Shown piece by piece: positions 20,038-28,563 of a DNA stretch of 64,000 nucleotides. This DNA is from Serratia ficaria (GTDB lineage: Bacteria; Pseudomonadota; Gammaproteobacteria; Enterobacterales; Enterobacteriaceae): the NCBI RefSeq assembly GCF_900187015.1, contig NZ_LT906479.1:62001-126000 (forward strand). The letters are read 5' to 3'. The stretch's first letter is position 1; every line of letters begins with the position of its first letter. Made by a program: the position numbers and the translations under genes. The notes beneath the pieces are model-generated. The model searched no databases and was not told the DNA's origin. It worked only from the letters and a program-made list of their open reading frames with translations.

Positions 20038-21381
20038 ATGCACAACACCAAAACCCGTCTGGCGCTGCTGATCGGCTGCATGGCGCTGAGCGCCAACCTG
20101 TGGGCCGAGGCGCAGCCGGTGCAGGCTACCCTGGCCGGGCATGCGCTGCTGCCGGTGAAATCCGCCGTTTCCGCACCCAAGGACGCGCCGGGCGATCTGC
20201 AGCAAAGCGGCAAATACACCAGCGGCAAGCGCGTTACCGCACTGGGCAGCGTAGCGGGCAAATCCGCCGATCGCCTGACCGGCATCGGCCTGCCGATTGC
20301 AGGCCAGCCGCTGCAGGGCCATTCCGGCATCAAGCACCTGCCCGACGGCACTTACTGGGTGCTGACCGACAACGGCTTCGGCAGCAAGGCCAACTCGCCG
20401 GACGCCATGCTGTACCTCAATCATTACCGGATCGATTTCAAAGAAGGCACGGTCACGCCGCTGAAAACGGTATTCCTGCAGGATCCTGATAAAAAAGTGC
20501 CTTTCCACATCGTCAATGAAAGCACCGAGCGGCGCTACCTGACCGGCAGCGATTTCGACCCGGAAAGCTTCCAGTTCGCCGATGATGCGCTATGGATCGG
20601 CGATGAGTTCGGCCCTTATCTGATCAAGGCCGACCTGAACGGCAAGGTGCTGGCGGTGTTCGACACCCTGGTGGACGGCAAGGTGGTGAAATCGCCGGAC
20701 AACCCGACGCTGACCCTGCCGGGCGCGCCGGACGGCAAGCAGAACTTCCAGGTGGCGCGCTCCAAAGGCTTTGAGGGCATGGCGGCCTCGCCGGACGGCG
20801 GCAAGCTGTATCCGTTGCTGGAAGGCGCGCTGTGGGACGGCGAAAAGTTCGAAAACGTCGACGGCAAACGCTACCTGCGGGTGCTGGAATTTGACGTGAA
20901 AAAACAGGCCTGGACCGGGCGCAGCTGGCAATATGTGCTGGAAGACAACCAAAACGCCATCGGCGATTTCAATATGATCGACGCCACGCATGGCCTGGTG
21001 ATCGAGCGCGATAACGGCGAGGGCACGCCGGACAAAGCCTGCGCCGCCGGCGCGCCGACCGACAACTGCTTCAGCCAGGTAGCGAAGTTCAAACGGGTGT
21101 ATAAAATCGCCTTTTCGGACGACAACCTCGGCAAACCGGTGGAGAAACAGGCCTATATCGACCTGCTGAAAATTCAGGACCCGAACCAACTGGCGCGCAA
21201 ACCGCTGAACGACGGCGTGCTGACCTTCCCGTTCTTCACCATCGAGAACGTCGACGTGGTGGACGCCAGCCATATCATCGTCGGCAACGACAACAACTTC
21301 CCGTTCTCCTCCAGCCGCCAGCCCAACGTGGCGGACGACAACGAGTTTATCCTGCTGGACGTGAAGGACCTGCTGAAGTAA
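20038..21381 (+). CDS. Secreted phytase-like esterase protein
   Basis: 447 aa with a Sec signal ([25 protein letters not shown]). The mature protein has the repeated aspartate/glycine blades of the esterase-like phytase family ([81 protein letters not shown]). It is probably a periplasmic phosphoesterase; real substrate unknown. It ends 104 bases before selC. Confidence 0.8.
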   Translation: MHNTKTRLALLIGCMALSANLWAEAQPVQATLAGHALLPVKSAVSAPKDAPGDLQQSGKYTSGKRVTALGSVAGKSADRLTGIGLPIAGQPLQGHSGIKHLPDGTYWVLTDNGFGSKANSPDAMLYLNHYRIDFKEGTVTPLKTVFLQDPDKKVPFHIVNESTERRYLTGSDFDPESFQFADDALWIGDEFGPYLIKADLNGKVLAVFDTLVDGKVVKSPDNPTLTLPGAPDGKQNFQVARSKGFEGMAASPDGGKLYPLLEGALWDGEKFENVDGKRYLRVLEFDVKKQAWTGRSWQYVLEDNQNAIGDFNMIDATHGLVIERDNGEGTPDKACAAGAPTDNCFSQVAKFKRVYKIAFSDDNLGKPVEKQAYIDLLKIQDPNQLARKPLNDGVLTFPFFTIENVDVVDASHIIVGNDNNFPFSSSRQPNVADDNEFILLDVKDLLK

Positions 21382-21485
21382 CCCCGCCGGCCGCCGGCAG
21401 CTTCGCCGACGGCCGCACCATTTCCCTCTTAGCGCTAAGGATAAACTGCGCTATAATCAGCCTCTTGCTTCTTCTGACTCCCGAA

Positions 21486-21580
21486 GGAAGATCCTCGTCC
21501 CCGGTGGGGCGGCCGGACTTCAAATCCGGTTGGGGCCGCCAGCGGTCCCGGGCAGGTTCGACTCCTGTGATCTTCCGCCA
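21486..21580 (+). tRNA. selC: tRNA-Sec (anticodon TCA)
   Basis: 95-base tRNA with the 8-bp acceptor stem and long variable arm typical of tRNA(Sec). It begins GGAAGATCC and ends GATCTTCCGCCA with an encoded CCA; the anticodon TCA is at 21520-21522. It differs from E. coli selC at only a few paired positions. selC is a classic integration site for genomic islands, and the sequence downstream changes character at once. Confidence 0.98.
21559..21572 (+). repeat. att-like direct repeat, selC copy
   Basis: CGACTCCTGTGATC inside the T-arm and acceptor end of selC; an identical 14-mer occurs at 23069-23082. The pair looks like the core of an integration event at selC. Confidence 0.6.
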
Positions 21581-21928
21581 AAGCTTGTCTGATAGTTCCT
21601 GATGAATTGATGAAAATACGATAACTAAATGTATTTATTTGGTTTGTCGTCAGTTTTAGTTTGTGGGCTACTGCCTGGATCCGTGAAGAATGTGTATAGA
21701 GTTCTTATACACAGAATCCACTTCTACACATGCTCCTAACTGACATACCAATTCGACGCGCCAAACCGCAGGAAAAACCCCCAATTCCTCAATGACGGCC
21801 ATCATCGCAAAGCATTATCCAGGCATGTTGCCGACAAAATAAACGCTATACGCGTAATGAGCTTCAGCATGGATCTCTGGCATACTACGCGGATACAGCG
21901 TTGTTAGTCGGATTAAGACGGAGGCGGT
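21581..21928. other. selC-rhuM intergenic region
   Basis: 348 bases with no supported gene and clearly more AT than upstream. It contains a perfect inverted repeat TGTGTATA (21691-21698) and TATACACA (21706-21713) with a 7-base spacer, which could be an operator. No integrase sequence is seen, although one would be expected directly next to selC in a complete island. Confidence 0.5.
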
Positions 21929-22972
21929 ATGCCAGATAAACACTTAACCCAATCCCCGGCAGGTGAATTTGTTATGTTTGCCAGCGGTGATGGAAAGGTG
22001 CGCGTTGAATGCCGTTTTGAGCAAGAAACGCTGTGGCTGCCCCAGGCGACCATCGCGAATCTTTATCAGGTGACCCCCCAGGCGATTACGCAGCACATCA
22101 AAGCGATCTACGAAGAAGCGGAACTTGAACAAAACGCAACCTGTAAGTCTTACTTACAAGTTCAGCAGGAAGGGGCTCGTCAGGTAAGTCGCAATATCCT
22201 GCACTATAGTCTGCCCGTTATTCTTGCCGTCGGTTATCGTGTCCGTTCCGTTCGAGGCACCCAATTCCGCCAGTGGGCGACCCAAACGCTCCAGGAATAC
22301 CTGATCAAAGGTTTCGTGATGGATGACGAGCGGCTTAAAAACCCGCCCGTGGGTTCATCCGCAGTGCCTGATTACTTTGATGAGATACTGGAGCGCATCC
22401 GTGATATCCGTGCCAGTGAGCGTCGGGTTTATTTGCGGGTTAGGGAGATCTTCGCATTAGCCGCCGACTACCAACCCTCACTCAAAGAGACAACGTTGTT
22501 TTTTCAAACCATCCAGAACAAGCTGCATTTTGCTTGTACCGGCCACACAGCTGCCGAACTCATCCATCAGCGTGCCGATGCCAACCAGCCCCATATGGGG
22601 TTGAGCAGCTATAAAGGCGAGCAGCTGCGCAAAAGCGATGTGACAGTGGCGAAAAATTATCTCAATCAAGACGAAGTCAGCGAACTCAACCGCGTGGTTA
22701 ACATGTGGTTGGATTTTGCCGAAGATCAGGCGCGGCGGCGTCAACAGGTGTTCCTGCGTGACTGGCAGGATAAGCTGGATCAGTTTCTGCAATTCAATGA
22801 CCGTGACGTTCTGCAAGGGGCTGGCACGGTCAGTAAGAAAGCGGCAGATGAAAAAGCGCAGGCTGAATACGTCCAGTATGCCGAGCAGCAGCGCCGCTTA
22901 AAAGAAGCTGCGGGAGAAAAGGATATTGCCGGTTTGTTGCGGTGGAAAACCGACACCAAAAAGCGCCCATAA
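21929..22972 (+). CDS. rhuM: RhuM-family protein
   Basis: 347 aa, matching the virulence-associated RhuM family, in which the Salmonella pathogenicity island 3 member also lies beside selC. Recognisable stretches are EQETLWLPQATIANLYQVTPQAITQHIKA (a probable helix-turn-helix), SYLQVQQEGARQVSRNILHYSLPVILAVGYRVRS and FRQWATQTLQEYLIKGFVMDDERLK. The C-terminal half is helical and charged. The biochemical function is unknown. The gene sits between selC and a partial selC repeat, so it is probably the cargo of a small or decayed island. Confidence 0.85.
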   Translation: MPDKHLTQSPAGEFVMFASGDGKVRVECRFEQETLWLPQATIANLYQVTPQAITQHIKAIYEEAELEQNATCKSYLQVQQEGARQVSRNILHYSLPVILAVGYRVRSVRGTQFRQWATQTLQEYLIKGFVMDDERLKNPPVGSSAVPDYFDEILERIRDIRASERRVYLRVREIFALAADYQPSLKETTLFFQTIQNKLHFACTGHTAAELIHQRADANQPHMGLSSYKGEQLRKSDVTVAKNYLNQDEVSELNRVVNMWLDFAEDQARRRQQVFLRDWQDKLDQFLQFNDRDVLQGAGTVSKKAADEKAQAEYVQYAEQQRRLKEAAGEKDIAGLLRWKTDTKKRP

Positions 22973-23068
22973 AGCCCCTTGAACCCCACAGGCAAAATCA
23001 TTTGGGGGCATGGTTCAAAATACAACACGATAAAACCAAGTAAGCTCAATGGCTATAGATATCAAATG

Positions 23069-23082
23069 CGACTCCTGTGATC
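23069..23082 (+). repeat. att-like direct repeat, distal copy
   Basis: CGACTCCTGTGATC, identical to 21559-21572 in selC. A few bases later CATCTTCCG echoes the following ATCTTCCG of the tRNA end. It marks a likely right end of the 1.5-kb segment that holds rhuM. Confidence 0.6.
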
Positions 23083-23253
23083 CCAAAACATCTTCCGTAC
23101 TCATCCGATAAAATCCAAAAAATCATTTTTTTCAACGACTACGGCAATGCGTTAGAGCGGTTTTCTGTGAAATTTTCTTATAGTTGGTGGAGCCGAAGCT
23201 GGGAAAGCGGGTAAACTCTGGCCGTATGTCTTTTAATCACTTGAGGTTTCATT

Positions 23254-23750
23254 ATGGATGATGGCATAAAAATAGTGATGTCCCCGGTTCAGCTTGCTGC
23301 TGCGCTGTCTGATAAATCGGTTACGGAAGGCGAAACGCTAAGTAATCGTTTATATGGCGGGCTTGGACTTGTCATGGGTACGCTGGAGCTTGCTGGTGCG
23401 ACCGCGCTGTGCATGGTGCCAAAGCGAAGGAAGAATTGGCCGCACGTCTTAAAAGTACTGAACACCTGGTCCGAAAGCCTAATGCAGTCAGCTCGTTTAG
23501 TAATATCAATTTGGCAGAGGCATCCATCTCCAACGCGCTGAAGGTAAATAAAGAGTGGATAAAGCTTTGGGCAGCAGGCCAGCCACGGCATAATTTAGTT
23601 ATTGCATACGATACTGGAAAAGTAATTGGTTATACTCTGTTTCGAGGTAGCGACAAGCTGGTAAATGCCACTAAGGTAAAGGTCGTACTTAAATATGAAA
23701 CCTATAATGGTAAGTCATATTATATTTTAACCGCATTCCCCGAGGTTTAA
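23254..23750 (+). pseudogene. Broken polymorphic toxin: pre-toxin module + out-of-frame RNase A-like domain
   Basis: The first frame starts at ATG 23254 (MDDGIKIVMSPVQLAAALSD, then RLYGGLGLVMGTLELAGATALCMVP) and looks like the N-terminal module of enterobacterial toxin proteins. After about base 23410 the similarity moves to another frame. That frame encodes a domain like the bacterial RNase A superfamily toxins found at CdiA C-termini: His at 23412, Arg 11 residues later at 23445, SSFSNINLAEASISNAL, and LTAFP at the end (Thr at 23730). In the Yersinia kristensenii CdiA toxin the corresponding catalytic set is His, Arg, Thr and Tyr; here Phe replaces Tyr. The middle linker is missing and the two parts are out of frame, so the gene is probably inactive. 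Confidence 0.65.
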
Positions 23751-23753
23751 CTT

Positions 23754-24050
23754 ATGCTTTTAACCACTAACATTGACATTATGATTGAAGGTACGCTGAA
23801 TCAGGACTTCGATTATATTACCGGGGCGGAGACTATTGATGATGCAATCGATATCTATACAAAAGGATTAACAACGCAAGATCGTCAAGATTTGAAAAAA
23901 GAAGTGTTAGCGTTCCTGTCGAACGATGACAGTATTATCGAGTCTGAATTCAAAGCGCGTTATTTTAACTATTTTGCGCCAGAGGATGGCAAGGGATTGC
24001 TTTTGCTTTTGCGTGTGCTTGAGGGCATAGAGAAAGCTGAGCAGATATAA
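23754..24050 (+). CDS. Probable immunity protein for the RNase A-like toxin
   Basis: 98-residue acidic protein starting 3 bases after the toxin stop (MLLTTNIDIMIEGTLNQD), mostly helical, ending LLLLLRVLEGIEKAEQI. Its size, position directly after the toxin domain and general character fit the immunity proteins of contact-dependent inhibition systems of the RNase A-like class. The frame is intact although the toxin is broken. Assignment rests mainly on context. Confidence 0.6.
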   Translation: MLLTTNIDIMIEGTLNQDFDYITGAETIDDAIDIYTKGLTTQDRQDLKKEVLAFLSNDDSIIESEFKARYFNYFAPEDGKGLLLLLRVLEGIEKAEQI

Positions 24051-24237
24051 GGTTTGATAAATAATATAGCTCTCTGCCATATGGCCGATTTACGTATCGC
24101 CCAGTCTAAGATAACCGTTTTTCTTGAAGGAAATTCAACAGGTTTTATCCTTCCAGGCGTGATGCTTAAGGTCGCGATAAGAGTTGATGAGCCTGCACTG
24201 GGTACTGTCAGTCCCCTACGTGTCTGCATGTCTAACC

Positions 24238-24263
24238 GGTTCAGGCTGTGAACAGCCTGAACC
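24238..24263. terminator. Hairpin between the immunity gene and a phage-remnant gene
   Basis: GGTTCAGGCTG and CAGCCTGAACC form a perfect 11-bp stem with a TGAA loop. There is no T run on the + strand; it lies 42 bases beyond the stop of the convergent - strand gene. It may end either transcript. Confidence 0.4.
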
Positions 24264-24304
24264 ATGGGGAGGCAATTAAGTACCGTGCTTACCCTGATAC
24301 AGGC

Positions 24305-24631
24305 CTAGGACTGATAAATACTGCCTTCATGCATCTGCAACAGATGGTTGTTCGCCTGCTCGCTCAGTTCCGACAGGGCGGGGAGCAGATGCGCAGAGGC
24401 TTTGAGCCAGGCGCTGATCTGCACCCTGCTGCTTGTTGAGTGCTGTTCCCCATTTTCCAGCGATTCCGCCAGATACGCTAAGCCATGACATAACCCTTCT
24501 GCGGACTCCTGAGCCACGGCGCTGAGATCGCACAATTGAATATCGCTGAGCTTATAGAATTGCAGGTCGGCAATGAGGTTGCGGAAGAGGGTGATGGAGC
24601 TGTCTGTGGTTGTTTGATTCATTTCAGTCAT
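24305..24631 (-). CDS. Hypothetical protein of P4-like satellite remnant
   Basis: 108 aa from the ATG at 24631, which has AAGGGAA 6 bases upstream. The sequence is helical (LFRNLIADLQFYKLSDIQL, AQESAEGLCHGLAYLAESLENGE). I do not recognise a function. It begins inside the end of an Ash-like frame, an arrangement common in P4-type satellite prophages. Confidence 0.55.
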   Translation of the reverse strand: MTEMNQTTTDSSITLFRNLIADLQFYKLSDIQLCDLSAVAQESAEGLCHGLAYLAESLENGEQHSTSSRVQISAWLKASAHLLPALSELSEQANNHLLQMHEGSIYQS

Positions 24632-24884
24632 GATGATGTTCCCTTGAAGGGTGGTTATCACCACTGCCAAAGAGTTCCAAGCTTTGGTGGTGGCCCAGAC
24701 AGGTTTGGAACTCCGGCCCTTCAATCACCGGCCAACCTTGCGGTTGCCCTGCCTGAGCCACCGAACTGAGTGTGCACGTAGGCGCTGAAAAAACACAAGT
24801 CTTTTCAGAGTTGAAGGGGGACGGGGTTCCAATCCCGGCTACGGATTTTGCCGCAGCAAGAAGACTATATTCCGGCGATAACGC
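24624..24884 (-). pseudogene. Remnant of phage P4 Ash-family gene
   Basis: An open frame without ATG reads SPEYSLLAAAKSVAGIGTPS, then a Cys-containing stretch, then AQAGQPQGWPVIEGPEFQTC and ends EHHHD. The AKSxAGxG and AGQPxGWPV motifs are typical of P4 ash-region translations. A TGA closes the frame on its 5' side at 24885-24887, so it is probably a fragment. The overlapping frame reads KPVWATTKAWNSLAVV, also typical of this region. AGTTCCAA (24673-24680) and TTGGAACT (24705-24712) form an inverted repeat within it. Confidence 0.5.
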
Positions 24885-25074
24885 TCAGGGAACAGGCTGG
24901 ATGGATTTACAGGGATTTGTTGCGGGGATTGGAATCGGGCTCGCAAAATGGGTAACAGCGCCAAATTCTGGCTAGCCCGCCGGTTTTGCCGCAGTGGTGC
25001 GCCGGTAAAGTGCGCAACGGAAGAAAATAGAGCGAAAAGCCCCTTCCAAAGAAAGAGGCTAAATAACCAACGGG

Positions 25075-25245
25075 TTATGCGTACTGAGTGAGCTTCCAGG
25101 TAACGCCCTTACCGCCATAAGGCGGCATGATATTGCCTTTGGCGATCGGGGCGGTGGTGGATGGCGTGCCGACGACTTTCCAAACGCCGCTCTCCGGGCA
25201 TTTTTGCCCGGTGGAGGCGGTAGTGCCGATAGGTGCTTTAGACAT
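25075..25245 (-). CDS. Small conserved-looking protein, 56 aa
   Basis: Starts MSKAPIGTTAST, contains GQKCPESGVWKVVG and GNIMPPYGGKGVTWKLTQY, and ends YA. AAGGAAAG lies about 7 bases upstream of the ATG. The CPxSGxW pattern, regular glycine/proline turns and final W-x-L strand look like a folded small domain rather than a chance frame. I do not recognise a function. It lies in prophage-like debris. Confidence 0.6.
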   Translation of the reverse strand: MSKAPIGTTASTGQKCPESGVWKVVGTPSTTAPIAKGNIMPPYGGKGVTWKLTQYA

Positions 25246-25761
25246 AGCGATCTTTCCTTAATCAGGGCGGCGCCAGGGTAGCGTCGCTAAGACAGATATT
25301 TACACGTCCTTGTATATATTCAACCCGCAGGTCTGAATATGAAATATACGCCTGAACTTTATTTTTTATAATGCCATGGGTTCGCTAATTGTGAATATGG
25401 CAGTGTTTTATTTTAACCAATAGATTAATGTGATGTGTTTTTATAAATAATATTTATATTGTATTGGATGAGGTTGTTTGGTTTTTTTATTTTGATTAAT
25501 CAACTGGATGGGTTTTTGTTTTATACGGATTTATGGGGTGGGCCTGGAATGAGATGTTTTTTAATCGGAATGTCGTAGGGGCGATTTATCGCCTTGCCGT
25601 TAGCGGTAACCTCGAACCGGATTAACCTTCCTTGCACAGCAGGCCGATTCTTCTCTTCCCTATGCGGCATTAGCCGCTATCATTACGGGTGTGACAAAAC
25701 GGCTGCCGCGCTGCGCGGCGCCTCTGGGATAATGACATACTGAACTAAGGAAAGATTCACC
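25246..25761. other. AT-rich stretch without genes
   Basis: 516 bases. The first 300 are very AT-rich (runs such as TATTTATATT and TTTTTTATTTTGATTAATC) and probably include the promoter of the 56-aa gene. GGCGATTTATCGCC (25580-25593) is an inverted repeat. The last 60 bases return to host-like GC and lead to the DUF4282 gene. No coding frame is convincing. Confidence 0.5.
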
Positions 25762-25998
25762 ATGAGAAATATTTTCTTCTTTGACGCGATGCTGACGCCG
25801 AAAATCATCACCGTTGTTTATTGGCTGGCGCTGTTGGGCGTGTTGATCAGCAGTATCGGCATGATGTTTTATGGCGAGTTCTTCCGCGGCCTGTTCGGCC
25901 TCATCCTCGGCGGCGTGTTTGTACGCGTGGCGTTCGAAATGATCATTATTGCGTTTAAAAATAACGAATACCTGCGCAAGATCGCCGAAAAGCCGTAA
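25762..25998 (+). CDS. DUF4282-family membrane protein
   Basis: 78 aa with two predicted membrane helices (IITVVYWLALLGVLISSIGMM and FFRGLFGLILGGVFVRVAFEM) and a short charged tail (FKNNEYLRKIAEKP). The MRNIFFFDAMLTPKII start and FVRVAFEMIIIAF segment are typical of DUF4282. AAGGAAAG precedes the ATG. The function is unknown. Confidence 0.78.
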   Translation: MRNIFFFDAMLTPKIITVVYWLALLGVLISSIGMMFYGEFFRGLFGLILGGVFVRVAFEMIIIAFKNNEYLRKIAEKP

Positions 25999-26002
25999 TC
26001 TG

Positions 26003-26683
26003 CCAAAAAACGCCGGGTTGCGCGTGATCGCCATGCTGGGGCTGTGGTTCTCGTTGCCAAAAGGCAGCGCTGGCGCGCGCCCTGACGTCAAGCGCGAGCT
26101 GTCGGTGCTGGTGCGGCCGCAGGTGCTGACCGCGCTGCTGACCACCGTGCTGGGGGCGGGCGCGATGTTCACGCTCTATACCTACATCTCGCCGGTATTG
26201 CAGCACATCACCGAGGCGACGCCGCTGTTCGTGACGGTGATGCTGGTGCTGATCGGCGTCGGTTTCTCCATCGGTAACTACCTCGGCGGCAAGTTCGCCG
26301 ACCGTTCCGAGAGCGCGACGCTGAAGGGCTTCCTGCTGCTGTTGGTGGCCATCATGCTGCTGATCCCCTTCCTGGTGCGCAGTGACATCGGCGCCGCGAT
26401 CGGCATGGTGATTTGGGGCGCGGCGACCTTCGCGGTGGTGCCTCCGCTGCAGATGCGCGTGATGCGTGTCGCCAGCGAAGCGCCGGGGTTGTCGTCTTCG
26501 GTCAACATCGGCGCCTTTAACCTGGGCAATGCGCTGGGCGCCGCCGCCGGTGGCGCGGTAGTCTCCGCCGGGCTGGGATACAGTTTCGTGCCGCTGATGG
26601 GGGCGATCATTGCCGGATTGGCGCTGCTGTTGGTGCTGTTCACCCACCGTCAGGCTGAGAAAGTGGCTTACGCCAACGGTTAA
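26003..26683 (+). pseudogene. 5'-truncated MFS transporter (YdhP/AraJ-like)
   Basis: The frame encodes only the C-terminal six helices of an MFS drug/arabinose exporter-like protein: LPKGSAGARPDVKRELSVLVRPQVL, then FVTVMLVLIGVGFSIGNYLGGKFADRS split at family-typical points, MRVASEAPGLSSSVNIGAFNLGNALGAA. The N-terminal half is absent; upstream is the DUF4282 gene, 5 bases away. The deletion joint lies near 26000. Host-like GC suggests that it is the truncated end of a core gene next to the island. Confidence 0.75.
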
Positions 26684-26758
26684 ACAAAATAATGTGTGGC
26701 GGGACGCTGCCCGCCGCACGATGTTTTGAGCGCGCCGGGCATTGCGTGCGGCGAACAG

Positions 26759-27358
26759 TCACATGCCGTAGCGGAATTGCTCAAAATCAATGGCGCCGGA
26801 CGCGCGCACTTGAGACAACGCCGCGCCATACTGCAGCAACAGGTTTAGCTGGTAGTCGATCCTTGCCCGCAGTAGCTGCTCATGGTCGTCAGCGGGCAGC
26901 GGGGAGCTCAATGTATCGTTGGCATAGCGCACGATAATATGATCCGGGAGATAGCAGATATGGTTGTTTTTATAGCCGCTGCTCCGCAGTTCATGGATCG
27001 GATAAGCGCCGCCCATGCCCGATGACACGCTGACCAACAGCGCCGGTTTATGGCCGACATATTCTGCTTCGCAGAGCAGTAAGAAGTTTTTCAGCATCGG
27101 CGGTGCCATGCCGTTCCACTCTGGGGTAACGATAATCAGGGCTTCGGCCTTGCTCAGGCGTTCATGGCACGTTTTAAGCACCGACCATTTCTGCTCATTC
27201 GTTTCCATATCTTCATCCCACAGGGGAAGATTGATTTCCGCTAATTCAAGCGTATCGACAAAGTGATCCTTCTGTTGGAGCTGACGGGCAATATAATTCG
27301 CCACATTTCGGGAGTTTGATTGTTTGCGATGGCTGCCGGTCACGATAGCGACATTCAT
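26759..27358 (-). CDS. NADPH-dependent FMN reductase-family protein
   Basis: 199-residue flavodoxin-like reductase: VAIVTGSHRKQSNSRNVANYIA (phosphate loop), then LPLWDEDM and IIVTPEWNGMAPPMLKNFLLLC, VSVSSGMGGAYP. It should bind FMN and use NAD(P)H in the cytoplasm. The start ATG overlaps the MFS stop by one base (TAATG) and has AAGGAG 6 bases upstream. It is the last gene of the - strand operon of the azapteridine-like cluster. A redox step in the pathway or resistance to the product is plausible but unproven. Confidence 0.85.
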   Translation of the reverse strand: MNVAIVTGSHRKQSNSRNVANYIARQLQQKDHFVDTLELAEINLPLWDEDMETNEQKWSVLKTCHERLSKAEALIIVTPEWNGMAPPMLKNFLLLCEAEYVGHKPALLVSVSSGMGGAYPIHELRSSGYKNNHICYLPDHIIVRYANDTLSSPLPADDHEQLLRARIDYQLNLLLQYGAALSQVRASGAIDFEQFRYGM

Positions 27359-28563
27359 TACGATCTCCTTATTTTCTGCGGCCGATTGGCATAAAACGAC
27401 CACAACATTAAGCTGACAGGGGCGATGGCGCTGATCATCAGCACATAGGACCAGGCATATTCGTAACTTTCCTGGAATAGGATGACGACCAACCCCGTCG
27501 CAAGCACGCGGTTGATCAAGGTGAATAACTGGCCGGTCGAAAAAACGCGTCCGATTTTTTCACTGTCTATTTCGGTAAGAACGACATTCTGGCTGCTTAT
27601 GCGTGATGCGGAATTGAATAAGCCGAGGAAGAAGGCCCCGCATAAAATCACCGGCAACGTGGGAGAGCTGGCGATCAGCAGAACCGTTAAGGCGAAACCG
27701 CCGGTAAAGAGGTGAACCAATTTCCTCGCGGGGAATTTGGGTGCCAGCCAACCCAACAGTAGGCTGACTAAAATGGCGCCCAGGCCATAAATGATGCCGA
27801 AAGAAGCGTAAGACTCAATCGAGGCATGCAGAACTTCATGCATAAAGGGGGCCTGAATCACATTAACCACCATGATGCAGACGAAGGGCACCGCGCCGAT
27901 CAGAAGATACAAAATGACATTCCGGTTTTCCGGCTGGAACTGAATGAGCGAACTTTTTGGCATCTGAGCGTTTACAGGGGAGCGCCGCTGGTAGGGGATG
28001 GCTAACAAGATAAACAGAGAGATGACGATCAGCACGACCAGCAACACAAAAATAGTGTCATAGCTCAAATAGGACGATACGGAGATGACCAATAGCGCAG
28101 AGATCAGCGTCGATGCTTGCGATTCCATCTCAAGAAGAGAGTTGGTTCGTGACAGGTAATCACCGCTGAAAATATCTTTAATAAACCCCTGCCGGGCGAT
28201 ATAAAAAATAGCGTAATAAAATTGAACGACGAAATAGGAGGCGACTAAAGGTAGCATAATGCTAAAAGAGAAATACCGGCTGCAAATAGCCAGAATGAAA
28301 GCGATGCAAATGAGGACATTGAGCGCCGTGAGCAGGTTTTTCCTATTGAATTTGTCGACCAGCATGCCGATCCATGGCGTGATGAAGATCAGCGTTAATG
28401 AGGACATTGTCGCCATCATCGCCAATAACCTGGGTTGCTCACCGTCATTGCTGATATACCAAGGGATGATATACATCCCTATGCTGACGGCGACCGAGGA
28501 GAAGAAATTAGATGCTATCAATAAGGCCAGGCAAGTGTTTTGCGAAAAATTCATGAGTATCAC
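27358..28563 (-). CDS. MFS exporter of the azapteridine-like cluster
   Basis: 401 aa, twelve predicted helices, with MFS loop sequence PWIGMLVDKFNRKNLL and family-like segments FSGDYLSRTNSLLEMESQA and FFLGLFNSASRISSQNVVLTEI (as in MFS_3/enterobactin-exporter-like proteins). It starts at GTG 28563 inside the stop of the upstream gene (GTGA overlap) or at ATG 28554; both imply translational coupling. It probably exports the cluster product or gives self-resistance. Low GC compared with core genes. Confidence 0.82.
   Translation of the reverse strand: MILMNFSQNTCLALLIASNFFSSVAVSIGMYIIPWYISNDGEQPRLLAMMATMSSLTLIFITPWIGMLVDKFNRKNLLTALNVLICIAFILAICSRYFSFSIMLPLVASYFVVQFYYAIFYIARQGFIKDIFSGDYLSRTNSLLEMESQASTLISALLVISVSSYLSYDTIFVLLVVLIVISLFILLAIPYQRRSPVNAQMPKSSLIQFQPENRNVILYLLIGAVPFVCIMVVNVIQAPFMHEVLHASIESYASFGIIYGLGAILVSLLLGWLAPKFPARKLVHLFTGGFALTVLLIASSPTLPVILCGAFFLGLFNSASRISSQNVVLTEIDSEKIGRVFSTGQLFTLINRVLATGLVVILFQESYEYAWSYVLMISAIAPVSLMLWSFYANRPQKIRRS

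Noticed and set aside
24054-24251. 65-aa + strand frame after the immunity gene
   Set aside because: No ribosome binding site or recognisable pattern; it runs into the hairpin at 24238.
24772-24975. 67-aa + strand frame
   Set aside because: Antisense to the Ash-like remnant; no independent support.
21581-25761. Integrase or transposase in the selC island
   Set aside because: I searched the frames by eye and saw no tyrosine-recombinase or DDE-type sequence.
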